DNA from: Flavobacterium jejuense
GTDB lineage: Bacteria; Bacteroidota; Bacteroidia; Flavobacteriales; Flavobacteriaceae
DNA length: 64,000 nt
Assembly (NCBI RefSeq): GCF_006491595.2
Contig: NZ_VEVQ02000009.1
Span: 153,179-217,178, forward strand
Direction of reading: 5' to 3'
Position 1 is the first letter of the stretch; every line of letters begins with the position of its first letter. Positions 9,474-19,700 of the stretch are shown piece by piece. The notes below the pieces were generated by a model. The model did not search any database and had not been told where the DNA came from. It was given only the letters and a program-made list of their open reading frames with translations. The position numbers and the translations under genes are program-made.

Positions 9474-10286
9474 TTAAAACTTTTCTTTTAAATAATTCAC
9501 TACAGTTTCATTAAAAATCATAGGTTGCTCAACATTTACTACATGTCCACAATTTTCCACTACAAAAAGTTCGGCTGTTTTTACGTGTCTTTTAACTACT
9601 TCTCTAACTGCTGGAAGAAACATATAATCTTCTTCACCCATTACATATAAAGTCGGTATTTCTAATTCTACTTGTCTAAACCAACGCAAAATTGGATTTA
9701 TTTCTGCGGTAAGTTTAAACCATTTTATGAATTCTTTTTGATACAACTTCTTAGCTTCATTAATAAAGAGTAAACGTGATTTTTTATGATTTTTTTTTGG
9801 CATTATTACAAATGCAAAAAATTTATATAAAATTAAATAAGGTAATACATACTTAAATAAATTTCCTAACCGCATTAATATTTGAGAACGAAAATTCATT
9901 TTTAAAATGGCTCCACCTAAAATCATACTTTTTACTTTTTCAGGATGCATTTCAGCTAATTGACGAATTATAATGGAACCTAGCGAAATGCCCACAAAAT
10001 GAGAGGATTCAATTTGTAAATGATTAATCACCTCAATTACATCAGTAGCAATGGATTTAAAAGTATATTTTTGCTTGAAAGCCGTTTTGATTTGTTGGTT
10101 CGAATTACCATGACCTCTTAAATCTAAAAGCAACACATTAAAATGCTTTTGAAAAGCCCTAATTTGTTTGAACCAAATAGAAGAACTTCCACCAGCTCCA
10201 TGCACAAAAGTCACCCATTGTTTTTCTGGATTAATTTGTGAAATATCTTCGGCAGATTCAGCTTGATAAATTGTATATGAAATCAA
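9474..10286 (-). CDS. Alpha/beta hydrolase
   Basis: This 270-residue protein has the canonical fold: oxyanion-hole segment FVHGAGGSSSIW (HG at 29-30), nucleophile elbow GISLGS with S101, and a catalytic His in NCGHVVNVEQP (H248). An acidic residue in GEEDYM, near 217-220, is the likely third catalytic member. There is no signal peptide and the length is typical. The start is TTG; no in-frame ATG exists upstream. A perfect TAnnTTTG element (TACATTTG, 10306-10313 read on the minus strand) lies 20 nt before it, which supports the TTG. The substrate is unknown. Confidence 0.85.
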   Translation of the reverse strand: MISYTIYQAESAEDISQINPEKQWVTFVHGAGGSSSIWFKQIRAFQKHFNVLLLDLRGHGNSNQQIKTAFKQKYTFKSIATDVIEVINHLQIESSHFVGISLGSIIIRQLAEMHPEKVKSMILGGAILKMNFRSQILMRLGNLFKYVLPYLILYKFFAFVIMPKKNHKKSRLLFINEAKKLYQKEFIKWFKLTAEINPILRWFRQVELEIPTLYVMGEEDYMFLPAVREVVKRHVKTAELFVVENCGHVVNVEQPMIFNETVVNYLKEKF

Positions 10287-10305
10287 TAGAGTTTTTTTAG
10301 AAATA

Positions 10306-10313
10306 CAAATGTA
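10306..10313 (-). promoter_or_regulatory. -7 promoter element TACATTTG
   Basis: This is an exact TAnnTTTG match upstream of the hydrolase. It supports the TTG start codon at 10286 and leaves a 5' UTR of about 13-15 nt. Confidence 0.5.
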
Positions 10314-10351
10314 GCATATTAGACCAAATAGTAACTCTAAACAATTATTAA

Positions 10352-11155
10352 TTAATCTTGTATTTTTTCATGCAACTTTTTAAAGTAGGCAAGCGCTTTA
10401 ACCAATCTACTACCATACCAAGAAAACATTTCTCCATCAACAAAAACAGTTTTTGCATGATGAGTCACTCTTCCAATTTCAAAAGCGTGTTCGTCCTTAA
10501 AAGGAAAAGGTTCTGAAGATAAAAATACATAATCTGGATCTCCTTCTAAACGAATTTTCCTTAATTCCACTTCAGGGTAACGGCTTTCTTTGTTTTCGTA
10601 AATATTACTAAAATGATTTAATTGTAATAGTTCGTTAATAAAAGTTGAATTTCCAGCTACCATATAAGGATTAGCCCAAATAAAATAAGCTGCTTTTTTT
10701 ATAGGTCTGTCTTTTATAAATTGTTTAAAATCTTGTAACGCAAAATTAGTTTTATCAATCCACTTTTGTGCATCAGTACGTTTATTAAATAGTAAACCAA
10801 AATCTTGGATCATCTTACTATTATCCTCAATAGTAAGAATATCGGTTACCCAAACTGGACAAATTTGGCTTAACTCTTCTACTATTTCTTTGGTATTTTC
10901 TTCTTTATTACAAATAATAATATCAGGTTGTAAGGCTTTTATCTTATCAAATTTTATTTTTTTGGTTCCACCAACAACAGTTTTAGTAGCTTTTAGATGA
11001 TACGGATGAATACAAAATTTAGTAACTCCAACAATATCATCTTCCAAACCTAAATCGTATAATAATTCCGTTTGAGAAGGTACTAAAGAAACTATCCGTT
11101 TCGGTGTATTTTCAAAAGTGTGTGAGGTCCCTATTTGGTCGATGAATTGTCTCAT
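10352..11155 (-). CDS. BtuF-like helical-backbone metal/cobalamin-binding protein lacking a signal peptide
   Basis: This 267-residue protein has the class III periplasmic-binding-protein fold used by BtuF and siderophore-binding proteins. Seen: the N-terminal signature PKRIVSLVPSQTELLYDLGLEDDIVGVTKFC, then PDIIICNKEENTKEIVEEL, then an interdomain helix and the C-terminal lobe with DYVFLSSEPFPFKDEH. It starts directly with MRQFIDQIGTSHTF, with no signal peptide or lipobox, so it may act in the cytoplasm or the true export route is unclear. It is the last gene of the pyrF operon and overlaps the preceding gene by 4 bp (ATGA). No ABC permease or ATPase is adjacent. The ligand could be cobalamin, haem or an Fe-chelate. 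Confidence 0.8.
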   Translation of the reverse strand: MRQFIDQIGTSHTFENTPKRIVSLVPSQTELLYDLGLEDDIVGVTKFCIHPYHLKATKTVVGGTKKIKFDKIKALQPDIIICNKEENTKEIVEELSQICPVWVTDILTIEDNSKMIQDFGLLFNKRTDAQKWIDKTNFALQDFKQFIKDRPIKKAAYFIWANPYMVAGNSTFINELLQLNHFSNIYENKESRYPEVELRKIRLEGDPDYVFLSSEPFPFKDEHAFEIGRVTHHAKTVFVDGEMFSWYGSRLVKALAYFKKLHEKIQD

Positions 11156-11655
11156 TTTTTATTTAAAAAATTACTGATAGTTTTGTAATTGGTAATAAAA
11201 AGCAATCCTAAAATAACATTGACAATTGAAACTGAAAAATTAAAATAATCAATTTTAGTTCCCAAAATCGCATAATTAGTGGCTTTCATTTTAAAAATAT
11301 TTACGGCTTCAAAAATAAAATTCGGGAAATAGTCAACAATTAAAAAGCCTCCAATTAAAAGAATGGCTAATTTTAATAGTTGTTCATTTTTAAAATCTCC
11401 TAAAATAATGACATCATCATCAAAACCTTTATCTAAATCTAACTTATCAATAATATAATCTGTTTTAAATAACAAAATATAAAACAGTGTTAGCATTAAA
11501 AATACAGAAGTAATAATAACTAATCTTACCCAAATTTCATCTTTATAAAAAACAACATTAGAAATGTTTTGAGGTAAAAAAGTAAATAACGAAAGAATTA
11601 AAGAATAAAGTCCGTAAATCTTGATAATTAATCGAAAAAAATCTCTTTTAGTCAT
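11152..11655 (-). CDS. Uncharacterised inner-membrane protein
   Basis: This 167-residue protein has about four hydrophobic segments, near residues 10-30, 43-64, 95-112 and 140-157. A charged loop (DKLDLDKGFDDDVIILGDFKNEQ) lies between segments two and three. I do not recognise the family. It sits between pyrF (2-nt gap) and the BtuF-like gene (4-bp overlap), so it is co-transcribed and probably translationally coupled. Confidence 0.7.
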   Translation of the reverse strand: MTKRDFFRLIIKIYGLYSLILSLFTFLPQNISNVVFYKDEIWVRLVIITSVFLMLTLFYILLFKTDYIIDKLDLDKGFDDDVIILGDFKNEQLLKLAILLIGGFLIVDYFPNFIFEAVNIFKMKATNYAILGTKIDYFNFSVSIVNVILGLLFITNYKTISNFLNKK

Positions 11656-11657
11656 TC

Positions 11658-12488
11658 TTATTTATTTAAAATAATTTGTTTCATCTCTTGCTGTAATTTT
11701 AAAGCTTCTTCCCTAGCCTTTTCAGCAAAATCAATCCCGTTTGAAGCATAAATTATACCGCGAGAGGAATTAATTAATAAACCAATAGATTCATTCATTC
11801 CATATTTACACACTTCTGACAAACTTCCACCTTGAGCACCTACACCAGGTACTAAAAGAAAGCTATTAGGAACAATTTTTCTAATTTCTGTAAAATATTC
11901 CGCTTTGGTGGCACCCACAACGTACATTAAGTTTTCAGAATTTTTCCACTTTTTTGAGGTTTCTAAAACTTGTTTATATAACTCTCTTCCATTGATTCCG
12001 GAAAGTTCGGGATTAGTTTGAAAATCGAAAGCACCTTCATTTGAGGTAAGCGCTAGCATAATCGTATGTTTGTTTTCAAAAGTCAAAAAGGGTTCTACTG
12101 AATCTTTACCCATATAAGGAGCAACAGTAACCGAATCAAACTGTAGATCTTCAAAGAAGGCTTTGGCATACATTGATGAAGTATTTCCTATATCTCCTCT
12201 TTTTGCATCTGCAATTGTAAAAATTTCTGGGTATTTCTCATTAATGTAATGGATTGTTTTTTGTAAAGACTGCCAACCTTTAATACCATAAGCTTCATAA
12301 AAAGCGGTATTTGGTTTATAAGACACACACAAATCATGTGTAGCATCAATAATAGCTTTATTGAATTCAAAAATGGGATCTTCTGTTTCTAAAAAGTGTT
12401 GTGGGATTTTAGTCAAATCTACATCTAAACCAATACATAAAAATGATTTTTTTGTTTCAATTTGATTAATTAATTGTTCTGTTGTCAT
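11658..12488 (-). CDS. pyrF: Orotidine 5'-phosphate decarboxylase (type 2)
   Basis: This enzyme decarboxylates OMP to UMP, the last step of de novo pyrimidine synthesis. The protein of 276 residues fits the longer type 2 family. Seen: CIGLDVDL near residue 18, K58 in SYKPN, and the catalytic DxKxxD motif as D94-A-K96-R-G-D99 in [13 protein letters not shown] phosphate-binding VPGVGAQGG segment lies towards the C-terminus. I chose [11 protein letters not shown] at 12488. The upstream ATG at 12533 would start inside or above the promoter, because an exact TAnnTTTG lies at 12509-12516. It is the first gene of an operon with the membrane protein and BtuF-like genes. Confidence 0.95.
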   Translation of the reverse strand: MTTEQLINQIETKKSFLCIGLDVDLTKIPQHFLETEDPIFEFNKAIIDATHDLCVSYKPNTAFYEAYGIKGWQSLQKTIHYINEKYPEIFTIADAKRGDIGNTSSMYAKAFFEDLQFDSVTVAPYMGKDSVEPFLTFENKHTIMLALTSNEGAFDFQTNPELSGINGRELYKQVLETSKKWKNSENLMYVVGATKAEYFTEIRKIVPNSFLLVPGVGAQGGSLSEVCKYGMNESIGLLINSSRGIIYASNGIDFAEKAREEALKLQQEMKQIILNK

Positions 12489-12508
12489 GAGAAATAGTGT
12501 TGTTCCTG

Positions 12509-12516
12509 CAAATCTA
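12509..12516 (-). promoter_or_regulatory. -7 promoter element TAGATTTG for the pyrF operon
   Basis: An exact TAnnTTTG match lies 21 nt before the ATG at 12488. It decides the pyrF start codon. Confidence 0.6.
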
Positions 12517-12593
12517 CAAAGTTTAAACTTCAAAAATAAATATTGTGTAAATATCTATTGAAATTATATAAATAATGAAAGGCTTGTGCTGTA

Positions 12594-12601
12594 TAGATTT
12601 G
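12594..12601 (+). promoter_or_regulatory. -7 promoter element TAGATTTG for the Dps group
   Basis: An exact TAnnTTTG match lies 20 nt before the ATG at 12622. The -33 TTG is not at the usual distance, as might be expected for an activator-dependent stress promoter. Confidence 0.5.
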
Positions 12602-12621
12602 TATTATAAATAGTAATACAT

Positions 12622-12879
12622 ATGAAAGCTATAGTCCTATTTAATAAATTAACCATAAACTGTATGTGTATTTTAATTGCTACTTGTACAAACGATTTAA
12701 TAATTAATGCCAAACAAGTTAATTATTTTGAAATGTTCATGTTATCATTAGCTATTGAGTGTAAAAAAAATATAGTAGAAGACAAATTGCTTAAAAATAA
12801 AGAGCTTAAAAACAAATTATTAAAATTATATAAAGATTGTCAAAAATCATGTAAGTCGTTCTCCAAGGCTGCTGCTTAA
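12622..12879 (+). CDS. Small cysteine-containing helical protein, function unknown
   Basis: This 85-residue protein has six cysteines (C14, C16, C22, C47, C73, C77). The last two form CQKSC in a lysine-rich helix ending SFSKAAA. The first 25 residues are hydrophobic. It heads a group with Dps (38-nt gap) and CsbD, which suggests a stress role. The Cys spacing faintly recalls small four-helix copper-binding proteins, but this is only a guess. A TAnnTTTG promoter stands directly upstream, so the ATG is well placed. Confidence 0.6.
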   Translation: MKAIVLFNKLTINCMCILIATCTNDLIINAKQVNYFEMFMLSLAIECKKNIVEDKLLKNKELKNKLLKLYKDCQKSCKSFSKAAA

Positions 12880-12917
12880 CTTTGTATTAAATAAAAAATC
12901 AAATAAATAAAATCATT

Positions 12918-13397
12918 ATGGAAGCTATATTAGAACCTAAAATTGGATTAGAAAAAAAAGATTTATCAAACAGCATAAAAGATTTAACCATTGTATTATC
13001 TAATGAAATGATTTTATACGTAAAAAGTAGAAAATTTCATTGGAATGTAACTGGAAACAGCTTTATGGAATTGCATAAACTTTTTGAAAACCAATATGGT
13101 AAGCTTGAAGAAACTATTGATGAAGTAGCTGAGAGAATTAGCAAGCTTGGAGGAAAGACTATTGGTACAATGAAAGAGTTTATTGAACATTCTATACTAT
13201 CAGAGGAATCAAAATATGTGAACCAAAATCAAATGCTTGAGGAATTATTAGATGATCATGAAAAGATAATTGTTCAATTAAGAATATTTATTGAAAATGC
13301 AGAAGAACATAAAGATGCTGGAACTGCAGATTTTCTAACAGGAATTCTACTAGATCATGAATCTAAATCATGGATTTTAAGAAAATATTTAAGCTAG
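12918..13397 (+). CDS. dps: Dps family ferritin-like DNA-protection protein
   Basis: Dps dodecamers oxidise and store iron with peroxide and can coat DNA in starvation. The 159-residue protein has the family signature in order: KFHWNVTGNSF, then ELHKLFENQYGKLEETIDEVAERI. The inter-subunit ferroxidase ligands are recognisable by spacing: H41, H53, E57 (Asp in E. coli Dps), D68 and E72. The lysine-rich N-terminal tail is short. It is cytoplasmic and lies in a stress group between the small Cys protein and CsbD. Confidence 0.95.
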   Translation: MEAILEPKIGLEKKDLSNSIKDLTIVLSNEMILYVKSRKFHWNVTGNSFMELHKLFENQYGKLEETIDEVAERISKLGGKTIGTMKEFIEHSILSEESKYVNQNQMLEELLDDHEKIIVQLRIFIENAEEHKDAGTADFLTGILLDHESKSWILRKYLS

Positions 13398-13443
13398 AGA
13401 GTAAATAAAAACAAAATAAATTATTAATTTAAAAACAAATATT

Positions 13444-13629
13444 ATGAACACTACAGAATTAAAAGGAAACTGGAACGAAGTTAAAGGTAAACTAAAACAA
13501 AAATATGCTGATTTAACAGACGATGATTTACTTTACGAAGAAGGTAAAGAAGATGAATTGTATGGTCGAATTCAAAAAAAAGTTGGAAAAACTAAAGATG
13601 AAATCAAAAAATGGATTGCAGACTTGTAG
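13444..13629 (+). CDS. CsbD family stress protein
   Basis: This 61-residue protein has the CsbD signature: [49 protein letters not shown]. CsbD proteins are induced by general stress in many bacteria, and their molecular role is not established. It lies 46 nt after dps and is followed by a terminator. Confidence 0.93.
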   Translation: MNTTELKGNWNEVKGKLKQKYADLTDDDLLYEEGKEDELYGRIQKKVGKTKDEIKKWIADL

Positions 13630-13655
13630 CATATAGTTATGTTATTTAACAATAC

Positions 13656-13679
13656 AAAAAGAGGTGAAAGCCTCTTTTT
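13656..13679 (+). terminator. Terminator after the Dps-CsbD group
   Basis: Stem AAAAAGAGG / CCTCTTTTT with loop TGAAAG, ending in a T-run. The next gene begins 24 nt later on the same strand, so some read-through is possible. Confidence 0.8.
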
Positions 13680-13702
13680 CAATATAATTTAAGAAATATA
13701 AT

Positions 13703-14824
13703 ATGGACACAAAAAGTAAACATCACAGCGCTTTAGATTTATTAGGTTTTATTGCCATAATATTTATTGCTTATATGTTAAAAGGACTAATCATTCCCTT
13801 ATTGTTTGCTATAATTTTAAGTGTTTTATTATATCCTATTGTGTCTTTTTTAGAAAAAAAATTTAGATTCAATAGAGTTTTATCTGCTCTTGTTTCTATA
13901 ATTACTCTAACTATTTTAGTGATGTCTGTTGTTTCTTTTGTAGGAATTAAAGTAGAGGAAATTGCCTCAAAAAGAAATGAATACTATACTAGTGCAAAAG
14001 AAAAAATAATCCCCTTAATTAATAAAGCAGAAAAATCCACAGGCATTCAATCTGAAGAAATTATCCAAACTGAGAATATGAAAATGGGCAAAGTCGTAAA
14101 GGATAATTTTTCGGATATTACCAGTTTTTTAATGGCTTCTGGAAGTATTTTAAGTAATCTAGTACTAGTTCCTTTATACATGTTTTTCTTTTTATTATAT
14201 AGAAAATTCTTTATTAGTTTCATCTATTCAATTTGTTCAAAAAAGTGCAGTAAGGGAGAAACTAAAGAAATTTTAACCAAACTTTACGAAGTGCAACAAA
14301 ACTATTTAATTGGTCTACTTACCGTTATGCTAATAGTTGGTTGTTTAAATTCTATTGGATTATTAATATTAGGAATTGATTATCCTTTTTTCTTTGGTTT
14401 TTTATGTGCTTTGTTATTATTAATACCTTATATCGGCATTATAATTGGTTCTCTTTTACCAGCTATAGTAGCCTTAGCAACAAAAGATTCTGCTTGGTAT
14501 GCCGTTGGAGTAATTGGTATTTTTGGATTTATCCAATTTATAGAAGGCAATTTTATTACACCAAATATTACAGGCTCGAAAGTGAGTATTAATGCTTTTG
14601 TATCAATTCTATCCATAATTGTTTTCTCAATGTTATGGGGAACATCAGGTATGGTTTTGGCTTTACCTGTAACTGCAAGTTTGAAAGTAATTTTCGATCA
14701 TTCTCCTCAGTTTCGTGCTATCGGATTTTTATTAGGTCAACCAACAGATGAATTTTTAAAGAGTAAAGCAAGAAGACGATTAAAGATTTGGAAAGAAATA
14801 AGAAAAATAAAAAACAAACAGTAA
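13703..14824 (+). CDS. AI-2E family transporter
   Basis: This 373-residue polytopic inner-membrane protein has two N-terminal membrane segments (about 14-50), a third near 66-85, and a soluble domain (about 85-150). A C-terminal bundle follows, with the family segment GIDYPFFFGFLCALLLLIPYIGIIIGSLLPA and LALPVTASLKVIFDHSPQFRAIG. The family was named for putative autoinducer-2 export; other members move Na+ or other solutes, so the substrate is open. Its stop overlaps the start of the following lipoprotein gene (TAATG). Confidence 0.92.
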   Translation: MDTKSKHHSALDLLGFIAIIFIAYMLKGLIIPLLFAIILSVLLYPIVSFLEKKFRFNRVLSALVSIITLTILVMSVVSFVGIKVEEIASKRNEYYTSAKEKIIPLINKAEKSTGIQSEEIIQTENMKMGKVVKDNFSDITSFLMASGSILSNLVLVPLYMFFFLLYRKFFISFIYSICSKKCSKGETKEILTKLYEVQQNYLIGLLTVMLIVGCLNSIGLLILGIDYPFFFGFLCALLLLIPYIGIIIGSLLPAIVALATKDSAWYAVGVIGIFGFIQFIEGNFITPNITGSKVSINAFVSILSIIVFSMLWGTSGMVLALPVTASLKVIFDHSPQFRAIGFLLGQPTDEFLKSKARRRLKIWKEIRKIKNKQ

Positions 14825-15372
14825 TGAAATTCATGCTATATATTACCTTATTAAGTTCGCTACTAAGTTGTAAAAAAATTAAAAACGAATTCAACATTGA
14901 CGAAGATAAATTAGAAGAAATAGGACAATCAATTATGAATAATTCTACTATTGATTTACTAATTAGAAAAAAATCTTTTTTAGGTATAACCATTAACGAT
15001 TCTATAAACAAACATGAATTACTATTAACTAAAAATAGCTCCTCTATAAATATTGATAATTATACTTTATCGACTGTTCAATATGATAGTTTAGCTCAAA
15101 TAATTACTTCTCCAGATAATAAGTTCATTATAAGTGATATCATAGTTACTTCATCTGAAGCTTTTACAGAATTAGGGTTAAAAGTGGGATCAACTTTTAA
15201 AGATATTAAAGACAATATCAGGTATTATGAAATTAAACAAACAGATAATGGTACTACATATGTTCAGGATTCGATTTTTAAATACATGTTGAATTATAAT
15301 AAAAAAACAGCTAATTCTTCTATCTCTGATACTATAAAAATCAAACAAATTATTATTAATAATAAAAAATAA
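14824..15372 (+). CDS. Uncharacterised lipoprotein
   Basis: This 182-residue protein has the signal MKFMLYITLLSSLLSC (lipid Cys C16). An alternative ATG 36 nt upstream would bury the signal behind a charged stretch. The chosen ATG shares the last base of the preceding stop (TAATG), indicating translational coupling. The mature part has a repeated beta/alpha look (LGITINDSINKHEL, LGLKVGSTFKDIKDNI), resembling two copies of a short module. The family is not recognised. Confidence 0.7.
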   Translation: MKFMLYITLLSSLLSCKKIKNEFNIDEDKLEEIGQSIMNNSTIDLLIRKKSFLGITINDSINKHELLLTKNSSSINIDNYTLSTVQYDSLAQIITSPDNKFIISDIIVTSSEAFTELGLKVGSTFKDIKDNIRYYEIKQTDNGTTYVQDSIFKYMLNYNKKTANSSISDTIKIKQIIINNKK

Positions 15373-15377
15373 ATATC

Positions 15378-15755
15378 ATGAAAAAAATTACATTTTTAAT
15401 CTCATTAGTATTCATATTAAGCTCTTGTTCTCCTAAAATTGTTGGAGAATGGAATGTAAGTAAATATCAAACTACTAAACCTGGTATTGAAAATATTTCA
15501 TTGAATAATATTGGTACAATGACATTCAAATCTAATAATGAAGGAGAAAAAAATTTAGACTATACTGTGCTAGGTATAACCAAAAAAGACAATGTTCCTT
15601 TTACTTGGAAAGCCACAGAAAAGTATATCACTATTGATAGTGAAAACTCAGATTTTGCGAAGACCTGGATTATTTTAGAAAGCAAAAATAGCTCTCAAAT
15701 TTGGAAATCTACAAATGGTGAAAATGAAGTACAAACAATTGAATTAACCAAATAA
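15378..15755 (+). CDS. Lipocalin-like lipoprotein
   Basis: This 125-residue protein has lipobox LSSC (C17), then KIVGEWNVSKYQTT. That G-x-W start is typical of lipocalin-like domains in Bacteroidota. Later strands include GTMTFKSNNEGEKNLDYT and WILESKNSSQIWKS. It probably faces the periplasm or outer membrane. It lies 5 nt after the preceding lipoprotein gene and 9 nt before the MscS gene, so it belongs to the same operon. Confidence 0.75.
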   Translation: MKKITFLISLVFILSSCSPKIVGEWNVSKYQTTKPGIENISLNNIGTMTFKSNNEGEKNLDYTVLGITKKDNVPFTWKATEKYITIDSENSDFAKTWIILESKNSSQIWKSTNGENEVQTIELTK

Positions 15756-15764
15756 TTACAAAGT

Positions 15765-16610
15765 ATGAATGAGCAAATTGAAAACTTTAAGAACATGCTA
15801 AGTAAAACTTGGATCAATCTTTATGAATCCATGCCTTCAATTGTGTTTTCAATAATCGTATTTGGTATTGGTTTATTAATCATACGAAAGCTAAAAGGTG
15901 TTGCTTACACTTTTATTGATAAAAAATCAAAAGACCCTTTAGTAAGTGATTTTTTAGTAAATGTAATCGCTTTAATATTAACAATTTTCTTATTAATTAT
16001 CTCGTTAAGCATATTAGGTTTAGGAGAAATCACAGATAAAATATTAGCTGGAGCTGGAATTACTACTTTTATTATTGGATTTGCATTAAAAGATATAGGA
16101 GAAAACTTTCTTTCTGGAATAATAATGGCTTTCAAAAGACCTTTCAGAATTGGTGATTTAATAGAAATTAATGGTTTTAAAGGTAAAGTTATTAATATGT
16201 CTTTGAGAGAAACTTTAATTAAAACATTAGATGGAAAAGAAGTTTTTATTCCAAATGGATTAATTGCGAAAAATGGATTGGTAAATTATACTTTAGATGA
16301 TTTATTACGAACCGATTTTTTAATTGGTTTAGATTACAATGATGATACGCAAAAAGCTTTAGACATTATTGAAAACATTTTAAAAAATGAAGAAGCTATA
16401 TTGCAATATCCAGAACCATTTGCAGTAATTGATGAACTGGCAACCAGTACTGTTAATGTTAAAGTTTTCTTTTGGTTCATGACTGATAATATCAAAGTGC
16501 CAGGTGCAAAATTAAAAAGCAATATAATGCTAAAAATTTTTAAATCATTGATGGATAAAGGGTTTGGTTTACCATCAGACATTGTTGAAGTTAAAATGTT
16601 AGAAAAATAG
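15765..16610 (+). CDS. Small-conductance mechanosensitive channel (MscS family)
   Basis: This 281-residue protein has three predicted membrane helices (about 22-42, 62-85, 88-110). The pore helix region reads ILAGAGITTFIIGFALKDIGENFLSGIIMAF, followed by the MscS beta domain FRIGDLIEINGFKGKVINMSLRETLIKTLDGKEVFIPNG. MscS channels release osmolytes on hypo-osmotic shock. The gene closes the stress group that starts with Dps and the AI-2E transporter. Confidence 0.93.
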   Translation: MNEQIENFKNMLSKTWINLYESMPSIVFSIIVFGIGLLIIRKLKGVAYTFIDKKSKDPLVSDFLVNVIALILTIFLLIISLSILGLGEITDKILAGAGITTFIIGFALKDIGENFLSGIIMAFKRPFRIGDLIEINGFKGKVINMSLRETLIKTLDGKEVFIPNGLIAKNGLVNYTLDDLLRTDFLIGLDYNDDTQKALDIIENILKNEEAILQYPEPFAVIDELATSTVNVKVFFWFMTDNIKVPGAKLKSNIMLKIFKSLMDKGFGLPSDIVEVKMLEK

Positions 16611-16701
16611 TACTTTTATAGCAATATAAAAGTAAAGTAATTATTTATCATTGTAAACGTTATCAATATCAGTATAAGGTTGCAAATTATATAGTCAAAC
16701 T

Positions 16702-19700
16702 TTGAAAAAGAAATTTAAAAAATATTTAAAAATAATACTCTGGATAATAAGTTCAATTCTTGGACTTTTTTTTCTTTTAATTATTGCTTTACAAATTCCT
16801 TTTGTACAGAATTTTGTTAAAGATAAGGCTGTTAGCTATTTATCGAATAAAATACAAACAAATGTAGCTATAGGTTCTATTGAAATTGGATTACCCAAAA
16901 AAATAATCATAAACGATTTCTATTTTGAAGACCAAACTGGTGATACTTTAGTAGCTGGAAAAAAACTAGATGTTGATATTAGTCTTTTTAAATTAATATC
17001 AAATTCCGTTGAAATTAATCATGTTTATTTAGAAGGAATAACAGCTAAAATCAACAAAAACAAAGATTCTCTTTTCAATTTTGATTATATTATTGAAGCT
17101 TTTGCTAATAAAAATGAGACTTCTACTTCTGAACCAATGGTTATCGATATTAACCAAATTAAAATTAAGAAAAGTAAATTCTATTACAAAGATGTTGTTA
17201 GTAAAAATGATTTAGATGTTACTATTAATTATTTTGAAACAGAATTTAATACTTTTGACCTCAACAATTTAGCTTTTGATATTCCTAAAATTCAGCTAGA
17301 CGGTTTGCAACTAAATTTGAATCAAGGTTTAGTTGAAACAACTACAAAAGTCAAAGAAAATATTAAAAATCAGACTAAAGCTAAAATTCTAGATCTAAAA
17401 CTCAATGAAATAAACCTAACTAAAATAGCTGTTTCTTACAAAAATGAGACTTCAAAATTAAACACAAATATTGCTTTTGAAAAACTAAAAACTACTGTTA
17501 AAAACATAGATCTTAAAAATCAAAAAATTGAAATAAACGATTTAATTCTTGAGGATACTTATGGAAAATTAGCTTTAGGAAAACTTGATCAAAAAATAGT
17601 TGAAACAAAAAGCGAAACTACTAATTCAAACTGGAATCTAAGTGTAAATACAATTAGTTTTTCAAACATTAATCTAGATTACGATAATAACACCTTTGAA
17701 GTGCACAAAAAGAGTTTAGATCCAAATCATTTATCTGTTACTCAATTAAATTTTAAAGCAAATGATTTAACTTATACTACGACAAAGTCATCTGGTATTA
17801 TAACTAGTTTCAACTTTTTAGAAAAAAACGGTTTTATACTAAATAATTTAAGTACACAATTTGAATATGCAGAACAAAATGCTTTTCTTAAAAACTTAAA
17901 CATTATTACTCCACAAACTCATTTAAAAAATGAAAATATAGCCTTAAAATACACTTCTATAGCTTCATTAACAAAAAATCCAGAAAATATTCAGTTGCAA
18001 GCTAACTTTAGTAATAGTAGCATAGGTTTTAAAGACATTCTTTTATTAGTTCCAGATTTAGCAACTACTTCTCCATTTGATCAATATAAAAACAGTATTG
18101 TAAATTTTACAGCTAATGTAAATGGAAAATTGAGTAACCTTCAAATAAAAACGTTTAAAATATCAGGAATTGGTGCAACAAAAATAGATTTAAAAGGTTC
18201 CATTTTAGGTTTACCAAATGTAGACCAAACTTACATCGATTTAATAATTTCAACTATAGAAAGTACTTCAAAAGACATAGCTAATTTAATTCCCAAAGGA
18301 TCAATACCAAATACAATAACATTACCAGAACATTTCATCGCTAATGGAAATTTTAAAGGCTATATCACTAATTTTGAGACGAAATTAAATTTAAAGAGTT
18401 CCTACGGAAATGCAATTGTTGACGCTTCATTAAATTTATCTAAACCTAATCATGAGGCATATAATATAATAACTTCTTTAGACCAATTTAATATTGGTAA
18501 ATTAATTCAAAATAAAGATTTAGGAACGGTTTCTTTAAATACAACTATAAAAGGAAATTCTTTTGATCCTAAAAAAGCCAATGCAAAAATAGAAATGGAA
18601 ATTCTTTCCGCAAATTACAATCAGTATAATTACAATTCTATCATTTTGAATGGAACGATAAAAGAAGGAAATTTTAATGTATTTTCAAAAGCTACTGATC
18701 CTAATTTAACATTCAATTTAAATACTTCTGGAGATTTTGGTAGAGAAACTCCAAAAGCCAAACTAAATTTAAAAATAGATTTAATAGATTTAAACAAACT
18801 CAACTTATATGCTAATGCTTTAAAATTAAAAGGAGATATTAATGCTGATTTTGATACTCTTGATTTAGAAAACCTCAACGGAAATTTAAGTGTCACCAAT
18901 TTCTTAGTCGCTCTAGAACAGGAACAATTCCCAATTGACACCCTAACTTTAAGAGCTGTTTCTTCCGCTGAAAAAGATTCCATTATTTTAAAATCTCAGT
19001 TTGCAAATGCAACTATTAATGGAAACTATAATTTAGCTACAATTAGTAATGCTCTCACAAATAGTTTTTCTAAATATTTAAATACCAATTCCAATTCCGG
19101 TAATAAAACACCTTCCGAACCACAACACTTAACTTTTGAAATCAATATCAAAGAAGAAGAAATTATAAAGAAAATTGTTCCCGATTTAAAAGAGATGTCA
19201 GCCATTTCAATCAGTGGAAATTATAATTCTGCTAACGATTCAATAGTAGTTAATGCTTCTGTTCCAAATTTAAACTATGCTGGAAACCAAATTACAGCAG
19301 GAAATTTTTCAATTACTACTAAAAATGAAGCTTTAATATATAATTTAAATGTTGCCAAGATTCAAAACAATGCTTTTATAGTACCAAAAACAAAAATTTC
19401 AGGTAAAATTGAAAATAATCAAATCGATTATCAAGTAAGTATTATTGATTTAAAAGAAGTCGAAAAATATGCTATTTCTGGAAATTATTTGGTGAAAAAC
19501 GAACTATCAGAAATTAATTTAAATCCAGAAAAATTAGTTCTAAACTACGAAAATTGGACTATTGATTCAGACAACAGTATTCAAATGTCACAAAGTGGAA
19601 TTAATATTAAAAATTTCAATCTTTCTAAAAATCAAAATTCGATAACTATTCAATCTAAAAGCGATGATTTTTCAGCTCCAATAGAAGTCAATTTAAAAGA

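Noticed and set aside
12489..12533. Longer N-terminus for pyrF (start at 12533)
   Set aside because: The extra 15 codons cover the predicted promoter, and the family starts near MTTEQL.
14788..14823. Upstream start of the lipoprotein at 14824
   Set aside because: It would put a Lys/Asn-rich stretch before the signal peptide; the TAATG overlap favours 14824.
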